Below are positions 1-5,830 of a DNA stretch of 11,192 nt, one piece after another. Position numbers and translations under genes: made by a program. Source of the DNA: CAYNNP01 sp964398215 (GTDB taxonomy: Bacteria > Planctomycetota > Planctomycetia > Pirellulales > Pirellulaceae); NCBI GenBank assembly GCA_964398215.1, contig CAYNNP010000220.1:1-11192 (forward strand), in the 5' to 3' direction. The notes below the pieces were generated by a model, which saw only the letters and a list, made by a program, of their open reading frames with translations, was not told the DNA's origin and did no database searches. Position 1 is the first letter of the stretch; every line of letters begins with the position of its first letter.

Positions 1-2
1 CC

Positions 3-56
3 GTTTCGGTCGGGCTGCGTCGCTCGGAGATCGACGGCCACTTTGAAGACAGATGA
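3..56 (+). CDS. Possible C-terminal end of a gene lying left of the window (partial)
   Basis: One frame is open from the left edge and ends at a TGA at 54-56. It reads VSVGLRRSEIDGHFEDR, a mixed-charge sequence that could be a real C-terminus. Eighteen codons are too few to recognise a family or to exclude chance. The following 70 bases contain a hairpin repeat and the convergent 3' end of the oxidoreductase gene, which would suit a gene end here. This is inference only. Confidence 0.25.
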   Translation, partial: VSVGLRRSEIDGHFEDR

Positions 57-82
57 ACCGCGATTCCACAAAGGCCGAGCGC

Positions 83-120
83 AGCTAACGGCCTGGACTC
101 TGGCGAGTCCAGCTACGGCC
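83..120. repeat. Small hairpin repeat between convergent gene ends
   Basis: An 8-bp inverted repeat (CTGGACTC at 93-100, GAGTCCAG at 105-112) closes on a 4-base loop. It is flanked by near-identical direct copies, AGCTAACGGCC at 83-93 and AGCTACGGCC at 111-120. The form resembles dispersed intergenic repeats of planctomycete genomes. There is no T-run, so it is not a classical terminator, although it lies just past the 3' end of the minus-strand oxidoreductase gene. Confidence 0.5.
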
Positions 121-129
121 TACGGCAGA

Positions 130-1608
130 TCAGGCTCCTTCGGGTGGCTTTCCGTCTTTCCATGGGCCGCCTAGCTTCATGTATTCGGGTTCTTCTAGCA
201 AGCTTCCTGCGTCTCCGGCTTTCCAGCCTGAAATGTGATTCGGCTTGCCGCGCTCGTGCGATCGAGACTCCCAGCTTTTGGCCCAACCTGGATCCTGATC
301 GCTGACCGCGTAGGTTTCTGGATCGACAAAGAACGCTTTGCCATCCCGATAACTCTTGGCGCCGAGGATCACGGTGGTGATCGCCGCTGCACCTAGTTCA
401 GGATCGTTGTTCACTTTTGCTGGGTCATTGGCAACCATCGCTTCAATCCAGTTTTTGAAGTGAGCATACGTGGTGTCTTTGACTTGCCCAACCGGAATAC
501 GTTCTTCTTTTAGCTTGCTGTTTCGCGTCACCTGAGGCCGCTCGGGAACAAAGTCAAATCCCTCGAATTGTTCGCCAGTTCCGAACACAAAGGAACCGTG
601 GTGGCCACGAATCAATTGGCGAATCGGAGTCTCTTGGCAGGCCATCGTTGCGGTAACCAAGCCCTGAACGCCTTCGCGAAAGTCCGCGACGACGGTTGCC
701 ACGTCCGGTACGTCGCGACCATCGTATTCCATGAAGATACCGCCGGCACCGACCACGCGTCCTGGGAATCGCAATCCGGTTGCCTTTAACATCGAAGTCG
801 TTCGGTGCACAAAAAGATCCGTGAACATGCCCGATCCGTAAGGCCAAAAACGTCTCCACTGCCGATACTTTGCTCGATCAAAATCTTCGTACTCAGCCAA
901 GCCTTCATCGACGCCCAACCATTTTTTCCAGTTGATGTTTCGCGGCGTCATCTCTTTTTCAAGTTTGTAATATCGCCATTGCCCCTGCGCCGAATTGCGA
1001 AAGAACTCGGTTTGATACATCAGCACTTTGCCCAGTTGCCCGGCGGTCAATAGATCGTTGACATGCTTCCAGACTGGCAAACTGGTGGACTGGACTCCGA
1101 CCTGCATGACCTTGCCGGATTTTTTCCAAGTGTTCATGACCTTGACCGCTTCTTCAGCCGTTTTGGTCATCGGTTTTTCGCAGTAGACGTGCAAGCCGGC
1201 GTTCAAGCAATCAATGGTTTGCTTGGCGTGCCAATGGTCTGGCGTTCCAATGCAGACGGCATCCAGATTTGCCTTGTCAATCATCTCCAAATAGTCTTCG
1301 TGCTTGGTCGGCTCGACACCAGTTTGCTTCTTGATGTGATCGGCTGCCCGGTCGCGGTGTTTGTTGTACACGTCGCAGACCGCAACCAATTCGATCGGCT
1401 GGCCTTCGGTTTGCAGCTTGGTCAGTTTCTTTACATGCGCCCCAAAGCCTCGCCCGCCGGGACCGATGAAACCGATTCGGAGCTTGCTGTTTTTTTCTTG
1501 AGCGATGCCCTTGGTCGCCGTGGAGGCTTGATGAACGGCAGCTGCCGCGCCGACCACGGATGCGGACTGCTGGATGAATCGACGGCGAGAAGGAGTTGCT
1601 TTTGGCAT
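130..1608 (-). CDS. Tat-exported Gfo/Idh/MocA family NAD(P)-dependent oxidoreductase
   Basis: Predicted 492-residue dehydrogenase of the Gfo/Idh/MocA superfamily, which usually oxidises or reduces sugars, inositols or related polyols with tightly bound NAD(P). The N-terminus carries a twin-arginine signal (SRRRFIQ at residues 7-13, then an Ala-rich hydrophobic stretch to about 31), so the folded, cofactor-loaded enzyme is probably exported. A Rossmann fold follows, with a glycine-rich loop at residues 46-54 (GFIGPGGRG), the acidic end of strand two in VCDVY at about 77-81, TPDHWH at 122-127, and the family hallmark EKP at 144-146. The C-terminal half is the alpha/beta substrate domain, and MFTDLFVHR probably supplies active-site residues. 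The length is usual for the large Tat-bearing subfamily abundant in planctomycetes. The ATG start lies at the start of the signal peptide; no Shine-Dalgarno is visible. The upstream neighbour on the same strand is an NHL protein 207 bases away. The substrate cannot be told from sequence. Confidence 0.93.
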   Translation of the reverse strand: MPKATPSRRRFIQQSASVVGAAAAVHQASTATKGIAQEKNSKLRIGFIGPGGRGFGAHVKKLTKLQTEGQPIELVAVCDVYNKHRDRAADHIKKQTGVEPTKHEDYLEMIDKANLDAVCIGTPDHWHAKQTIDCLNAGLHVYCEKPMTKTAEEAVKVMNTWKKSGKVMQVGVQSTSLPVWKHVNDLLTAGQLGKVLMYQTEFFRNSAQGQWRYYKLEKEMTPRNINWKKWLGVDEGLAEYEDFDRAKYRQWRRFWPYGSGMFTDLFVHRTTSMLKATGLRFPGRVVGAGGIFMEYDGRDVPDVATVVADFREGVQGLVTATMACQETPIRQLIRGHHGSFVFGTGEQFEGFDFVPERPQVTRNSKLKEERIPVGQVKDTTYAHFKNWIEAMVANDPAKVNNDPELGAAAITTVILGAKSYRDGKAFFVDPETYAVSDQDPGWAKSWESRSHERGKPNHISGWKAGDAGSLLEEPEYMKLGGPWKDGKPPEGA

Positions 1609-1815
1609 TTGTATTCTGGTGAATCTGGTTGGTGGGAGGTGAGCAAACCGTGTTACGTTCGTAGCGCGGCGTGACTGATTCTAACCGGAATCCGGTCGAA
1701 TGTTTGTCAGTAAAGTGTCTCAATTTGAATAGGATTTGATAGGCGAGCCGCACGCGGCCGAAACCGAACCGATCTCGGCCGGGAGCGGCCAAGCTACGAT
1801 AAAAGCGCTGCGTGA

Positions 1816-2910
1816 CTAGTTTTTGCGTGGGGTGAGTTTCATGATTCGATTGTGACCAGTATCCAACACATAAAGCATGCCTTGGTGCCAGGTGACACCG
1901 TGCGGACGGCTTAGCTGAATCCTCGCGTCACCGTGCTTCATTCCCAGCACAGTGCTGACCGACTTTGTCCGCGGATCGTATTTGCGGATCGCTTTGTTTT
2001 GGTCGTCGGCGATGAACACGTTGCCTTGGTTGTCGACGCAGATATGTTTGGGCGAACCAAACTTTGCTTGCATCGCTGGCCCATCTTTGTGCCCGCGTTC
2101 ACCGGTACCGGCGACTGTGTGGATCTTTCCGTCGCGGTCAACGACTCGCAAGGCGTGTCCGCTGCGTTCCAAGATGTACACCAGCCCTTTGGAGTCGATT
2201 GTGACGGCTCTCGGATCGACAAGCGGACTGGCTGCTGCATCATCGCCGTCTTTTGGCACACCTTTTTTGCCGTTACCAGCGACCGTGCGTACGATCCCGG
2301 TCGCGATGTCGATCGCGCGGATGCGACGGTTCTTCAAGTCGGCGACATACAGTTGGTCGCCTGCCGGATTCAGTGTGATGCACATGATGAAATCAAACTG
2401 TGCTTTTTGGGCTGGTCCACCATCGCCGGAAAATCCTGCTTCGCCTGTTCCAGCAAACGTACTGACGACTCCCGTGTCGGCATCGACTTTGCGAATGCAA
2501 TTGTTCCAACTGTCAGCAATGTAAAGATCATCGTTGGGTGTGATCGCGCAGTTATGCATCCCATTAAAAGTCGCCTTGGCCAACGGGCCTCCATCGCCGC
2601 GATAGCTCTTGCTGCCATCGCCACCAACATGTGTCACCTTGCCGGTCGAAGTTCGTTTGTGGATTCGTCCACCACCAAGTTCAACGATGAACATATTGCC
2701 CGCGGAATCAAAATCGATTCCAAACGGAGAACTGAGCGGACCGGATTCGTGATCCCAAGCGGCGGTGCCGCCTCGCGCTTCGTCAGCCATTAAGTCACCG
2801 ACAACAAATTCAACCTGCCCGTTGGCTGTGGGCTTCTGTGCTTTGGTCGAAACTGTACCGACCAAGAAAGAGAACACGCCGAGTAGAGTGACGTATTGAA
2901 TACTTCGCAT
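1816..2910 (-). CDS. Secreted NHL-repeat beta-propeller protein
   Basis: 364-residue protein built of NHL repeats, predicted to fold as a beta-propeller of about six blades. Several blades show the same pattern: a GxGG-type turn (GDGSKSYRGDGG, GTGEAGFSGDGG, GNGKKGVPKDGD, GTGERGHKDG), a strand ending in DLYIADSWNNCIRKVD or LYVADLKNRRIRAID, then a VxTxAG strand. Such propellers bind partners or carbohydrates or act as lactonase-like enzymes; no catalytic set can be assigned here. The start at 2910 is preferred because it opens a good Sec signal peptide (MRSIQ, then a hydrophobic core YVTLLGVFSFLVGTV, then a small-residue c-region ending near STKAQ). An in-frame ATG at 2959-2961 would add 17 polar residues before the signal. 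No clear Shine-Dalgarno precedes either start. The protein probably acts in the periplasm or at the cell surface. It is divergent from the chaperone operon and sits upstream of the oxidoreductase gene, with no visible terminator between the two. Confidence 0.85.
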   Translation of the reverse strand: MRSIQYVTLLGVFSFLVGTVSTKAQKPTANGQVEFVVGDLMADEARGGTAAWDHESGPLSSPFGIDFDSAGNMFIVELGGGRIHKRTSTGKVTHVGGDGSKSYRGDGGPLAKATFNGMHNCAITPNDDLYIADSWNNCIRKVDADTGVVSTFAGTGEAGFSGDGGPAQKAQFDFIMCITLNPAGDQLYVADLKNRRIRAIDIATGIVRTVAGNGKKGVPKDGDDAAASPLVDPRAVTIDSKGLVYILERSGHALRVVDRDGKIHTVAGTGERGHKDGPAMQAKFGSPKHICVDNQGNVFIADDQNKAIRKYDPRTKSVSTVLGMKHGDARIQLSRPHGVTWHQGMLYVLDTGHNRIMKLTPRKN

Positions 2911-3060
2911 AGCGGTGATCCGAGTGAGGAGATCGGCGAAAAAGTTGGTAGCGTCGAACATTGATTCGTTTAATCGGTAGTCGTACCGCGCGCGAGTCGC
3001 CCGGCGGAAGGAGCCGAAAGTATTGGCGGCTTGTTGATTTATTTGCGTGGCATATTTTTG

Positions 3061-3135
3061 TGAGCCGATGGGCGATAGCCCCGGTTATTGACAGTCTGGC
3101 TGCGCTAGAAACCGGGGCTATCGCCCATCGGCTCA
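3061..3135. repeat. Long perfect palindrome, 26-bp arms
   Basis: Bases 3061-3086 are the exact reverse complement of 3110-3135, separated by 23 bases. The arms contain GCCGATGGGCGATAGCCCCG. It lies between the divergent NHL and groEL genes and codes for nothing plausible. There are no terminal direct repeats or transposase. It could form a very stable stem in RNA or a cruciform in DNA. It resembles dispersed palindromic elements that I recall from planctomycete genomes (recollection, not searched). Confidence 0.9.
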
Positions 3136-3636
3136 AAGGTTTCCAACTAACAAAACCGCTCGCCGCTCAGTTCATCCAACTCGGCGGCGGAGCATTTCAA
3201 AATGGATTGGTTTCGCCATTGCTATGAGTTTATACAGTGGTCGACCGGAGTCCTGGTGGGCAAAAGTTTGCTGGATACGGCCTGCAATTCTGAATTGCCG
3301 AAAGGATTGGCGGCTAGGTCACTGGATTTTCGCGAATTTTGGTGCTTCAACCCCCTGCCCGCGACGGATTTTGGTTGTTAACATCTTGCGTTTCTCAGAC
3401 GCCCCTTGCACGCGACTTCTGAATTTTTCCTGCAAGGATTCGACTTTCGGCACGCGGGTTGCTCTGAGGGACCGGTCATCGAAGACAAACTGTCATCGGT
3501 GCAAAAACCCAAGATCAATTGCGGCGTTTGGCCGTGATCACTGAATAGAAACTTCATCCCTTCACATTCTCGTGCTCTTTGTAGTGCCAAATTGGCCGAG
3601 CCGAGGATTTACTGACAACTTAGGAGAGATAACGTC
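3136..3636 (+). promoter_or_regulatory. Non-coding control region upstream of the chaperonin operon
   Basis: About 500 bases with no convincing gene; the open frames here are short and composition-poor. The region must hold the operon promoter, but no strong one stands out. A weak sigma70-like pair is TTGGTT at 3207-3212 and TATACA at 3231-3236 with an 18-base spacer, about 400 bases before groEL. No CIRCE operator (the HrcA site, 9-bp arms with 9-base spacer) was seen. Operator-like symmetries are CCTTGCA at 3404-3410 with TGCAAGG at 3431-3437, GTGATCAC at 3534-3541, and GCCAAATTGGC at 3586-3596. These short symmetries may be chance. Confidence 0.4.
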
Positions 3637-3639
3637 GTG
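3622..3639 (+). promoter_or_regulatory. Shine-Dalgarno and GTG start of groEL copy 1
   Basis: AGGAGAG at 3622-3628 lies 8 bases before a GTG start at 3637. The GTG is supported by the conserved GroEL opening (MAKQIVFDDDAR) immediately after it and by the absence of a better upstream start. The second groEL has the same combination of strong ribosome site and GTG. Confidence 0.8.
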
Positions 3640-5352
3640 GCAAAGCAAATCGTTTTCGACGACGACGCTCGTAAGCCGTTGCTGGCTGGCGTCAGCAAAT
3701 TGGCCCGAGCGGTTCGCAGTACGTTGGGCCCGCGTGGCCGAAATGCCGTACTGGACAAAGGTTGGGGTTCGCCCAAAGTTACTAAGGACGGCGTTACGGT
3801 CGCCGAAGACATCGAGCTGGATGATCCTTTCGAGAACCTGGGGGCTCAGCTTGTCAAAGAGGCTGCCAGTAAGACAAATGATGTCGCTGGTGACGGAACC
3901 ACGACTGCAACGGTCTTGAGCGAGTCGATTTATCGCGAAGGACTAAAGATGGTTGCGACTGGGGCTGACCCAATGGCACTTTCACGCGGAATCAATAAAG
4001 CAGTCGAAGTTGCTGTTGCTCAAGTATCGAAATTGGCCACGCCAGTTAACGAAAAGAGCAAGTCGGAGATCAAGCAAGTTGCCACGATCGCCGGCAACAA
4101 TGACCCAAGCATCGGTGCTGTGCTGGCAGACGCTTTCACGAAAGTCGGCAAGAACGGTGTGATCACGGTCGAAGAAGGCCGATCCAACGAGACTTATGTT
4201 GACGTTGTCGAAGGCATGCAGTTCGATCGCGGTTTCCTTTCGCCGCACTTTGTCACCAACCAAGACGAAGTGACGGTTGAACTGGAGAACTGCCACGTTT
4301 TGTTGTTTGAAGAAAAGATTAGCAACAACAAAAAAATGATTCCACTGCTGGAATCCATCAGCAAGTCCAAAAAGCCATTGTTGGTGATCGCGGAAGACGT
4401 CGAAGGCGAAGCCCTGGCGACTTTGGTTGTCAACAAGATGCGTGGGATCATTTCGGCATGTGCTGTGAAGGCTCCTGGCTACGGTGATCGTCGCAAGGCG
4501 ATCTTGGGCGACGTCGCGGTTTTGACCGGCGGCCAAGCGATCTTTAAGGATCTGGGTGTTGATCTTGAGAGTGTTCAAGTCAAGGATCTGGGGACTGCCA
4601 AGAAGGTCACGATTACCAGCGAAAGCACGACGATTGTTGGTGGCGGCGGCAAAAAGGCGGATATCGAAGGTCGCGTTGAGCAGATCAGGCGTGAAATCGA
4701 TGGCACCGATAGCGATTACGATCGTGAAAAGCTGCAAGAGCGATTGGCGAAACTGGCTGGTGGCGTTGCACAGATCAATGTTGGTGCTGTCACCGAAACT
4801 GAAATGAAAGAGCGTAAGGCTCTGATCGATGACGCTCGTGCGGCAACCGCTGCTGCACTAGAGGAAGGTATCGTTCCCGGTGGTGGAACAGCATTGCTTC
4901 GCTGCAAGAAGGCTGTTGAAAAACTGGAGAAGGAAACCGAAGGCGACCAGATGCTGGGTGTCCGAATCATCAAGAATGTTTTGGATCATCCAATGCGTGC
5001 GATCGCGGACAACGCTGGCTTGAACGGCGCTGTTGTCGTCAACCGTGTCTTGCAAATGAAGGGCAAGACCGAAGGTTACGACGCGAACGCTGACAAGTAC
5101 TGTGACTTGGTTGCCGCTGGCATTGTTGACCCTGCCAAGGTCGTTCGGACTTCGTTGACCAACGCGGCTAGCGTTGCGGCGTTGTTGCTGACAACGGAAT
5201 CTTTGGTGACAGAGATTCCAGTCGAAGACGATGACGACGGCGGAGATCATCACCATGACCACGGCGGTGGCATGGGCGGCATGCCTGGAATGGGTGGCAT
5301 GGGCGGAATGCCTGGCATGGGTGGCATGGGCGGAATGCCCGGCATGATGTAG
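3637..5352 (+). CDS. groEL: 60-kDa chaperonin GroEL, copy 1, with Asp/His-rich and Gly-Met tail
   Basis: 571-residue Hsp60 subunit forming the ATP-driven cytoplasmic folding chamber with GroES. The family order equatorial-intermediate-apical-intermediate-equatorial is complete. ATPase residues are present: D51 in TKDGVTVA, D86 in GDGTTTATVL, and D399 (matching E. coli D398) in LIDDAR. The apical surface departs from the canon. The E. coli Y199/Y203 positions are F200 and H204 in GFLSPHF, and the following helix reads ISNNKKMIPLLE instead of ISNIREMLPVLE. The equatorial N-terminal region is also altered (DKGWGSPKVTKDG). The C-terminus (residues 530-571) begins EDDDDGGDHHHDH and ends in three copies of GGMGGMPGM plus a final Met. 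The Gly-Met part is typical of GroEL tails projecting into the cavity; the acidic-histidine insert is not. It is first in the groEL-groES-groEL unit, 115 bases before groES. The protein is probably functional, but specialised in which clients or partners it binds. Confidence 0.97.
   Translation: MAKQIVFDDDARKPLLAGVSKLARAVRSTLGPRGRNAVLDKGWGSPKVTKDGVTVAEDIELDDPFENLGAQLVKEAASKTNDVAGDGTTTATVLSESIYREGLKMVATGADPMALSRGINKAVEVAVAQVSKLATPVNEKSKSEIKQVATIAGNNDPSIGAVLADAFTKVGKNGVITVEEGRSNETYVDVVEGMQFDRGFLSPHFVTNQDEVTVELENCHVLLFEEKISNNKKMIPLLESISKSKKPLLVIAEDVEGEALATLVVNKMRGIISACAVKAPGYGDRRKAILGDVAVLTGGQAIFKDLGVDLESVQVKDLGTAKKVTITSESTTIVGGGGKKADIEGRVEQIRREIDGTDSDYDREKLQERLAKLAGGVAQINVGAVTETEMKERKALIDDARAATAAALEEGIVPGGGTALLRCKKAVEKLEKETEGDQMLGVRIIKNVLDHPMRAIADNAGLNGAVVVNRVLQMKGKTEGYDANADKYCDLVAAGIVDPAKVVRTSLTNAASVAALLLTTESLVTEIPVEDDDDGGDHHHDHGGGMGGMPGMGGMGGMPGMGGMGGMPGMM
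5266..5346 (+). repeat. 27-bp tandem repeat encoding the Gly-Met tail of GroEL copy 1
   Basis: Three 27-bp units each encode GGMGGMPGM (residues 544-570), with a few silent third-base differences. They belong to the coding region. Such an array could expand or contract by slippage in 9-residue steps. Confidence 0.85.
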
Positions 5353-5389
5353 GACAAGTAGAAACCTCAACCGGTTGCTACTGAATCCG

Positions 5390-5411
5390 ACCCTCCCGTG
5401 AGCGGGAGGGT
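5390..5411 (+). other. Intergenic mRNA hairpin between groEL copy 1 and groES
   Basis: A 9-bp perfect stem (ACCCTCCCG at 5390-5398, CGGGAGGGT at 5403-5411) closes on the 4-base loop TGAG, 37 bases after the groEL stop. No T-run follows, so full termination is unlikely. It may protect the 3' end of the upstream message, serve as a processing point, or cause partial attenuation, and so set the ratio of GroEL copy 1 to GroES. It may also be a dispersed repeat. Confidence 0.6.
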
Positions 5412-5467
5412 GACTGAATGATTAACAAACAAAACACAAAACCAACCTTCAAATAAGAAAATTCATC

Positions 5468-5767
5468 ATGGCAAAAAAATTGAATCTGCGTCCCATGGAT
5501 GACCGTGTCGTAGTCGAGCCAAATGCGGCAGAAGAAACCACTGCTGGCGGCATCGTGCTGCCAAACGCTGCTCAAGAAAAACCACAGCGCGGAACGATCG
5601 TTGCCGTTGGCCCTGGCAAGCTGCTTGATAGCGGAAACCGCGGTGAGCTGTCCGTTGATGTCGGCGACACAGTGATCTACGGAAAGTACGGCGGAAGTGA
5701 CATCGAAGTCGATGGTCGCGAACTCAAGATCTTGCGCGAGAGCGACATTTTGGCAAAGGTTCTGTAG
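5468..5767 (+). CDS. groES: 10-kDa co-chaperonin GroES
   Basis: 99-residue Hsp10, the heptameric lid that closes the GroEL cavity in the ATP-bound state. The opening LNLRPMDDRVVV is the family beta-strand. The mobile loop runs over about residues 19-35 (EETTAGGIVLPNAAQ), with the hydrophobic contact tripeptide I29-V30-L31 that docks on the GroEL apical domain. GDTVIYGKYGGSDIEVDG and the terminal ESDILAKV complete the fold. The length is normal. The ATG is fixed by the MAKKLNLRP start. It has no Shine-Dalgarno; the preceding leader is A-rich and probably unstructured, which may compensate. It sits between two different groEL genes and is the only groES in the window, so it presumably serves both. 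Confidence 0.97.
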   Translation: MAKKLNLRPMDDRVVVEPNAAEETTAGGIVLPNAAQEKPQRGTIVAVGPGKLLDSGNRGELSVDVGDTVIYGKYGGSDIEVDGRELKILRESDILAKVL

Positions 5768-5813
5768 ACCCGACCAACGGTTCTACTTGCTCTACAAAAC
5801 AACACCCACAAAT

Positions 5814-5830
5814 AGAGGAATCCTCTCGTG
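5814..5830 (+). promoter_or_regulatory. Shine-Dalgarno and GTG start of groEL copy 2
   Basis: AGAGGAA at 5814-5820 lies 7-8 bases before the GTG at 5828. The site is part of a short symmetry (GAGG-AAT-CCTC, 5815-5825) that could partly hide it in a small hairpin. The MAKQLLFDDHAR start confirms the reading frame. Confidence 0.7.

Noticed and set aside
1933..2793. 286-codon plus-strand open frame opposite the NHL gene
   Set aside because: The minus strand encodes clear NHL repeats with a signal peptide; the plus frame is their shadow.
3061..3135. Insertion sequence ends or a miniature transposon
   Set aside because: The arms are separated by only 23 bases, with no target duplication at the edges and no transposase nearby.
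2961..3544. Two small plus-strand open frames (88 and 106 codons) before groEL
   Set aside because: The first runs through the long palindrome. Neither has a ribosome site, a recognisable domain or protein-like composition, so the interval is treated as non-coding.
3136..3636. CIRCE/HrcA operator upstream of groEL
   Set aside because: No TTAGCACTC with a matching inverted half-site was found in the region by eye.
3982..4737. Long antisense open frame (251 codons) inside groEL copy 1
   Set aside because: It lies wholly opposite a clearly conserved GroEL coding sequence and shows no family features. Long antisense frames are expected with this codon usage.
5266..5346. Tandem 27-bp repeat as a CRISPR-like or minisatellite element
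   Set aside because: It is in frame within groEL and encodes the well-known Gly-Met tail type; there are no spacers.
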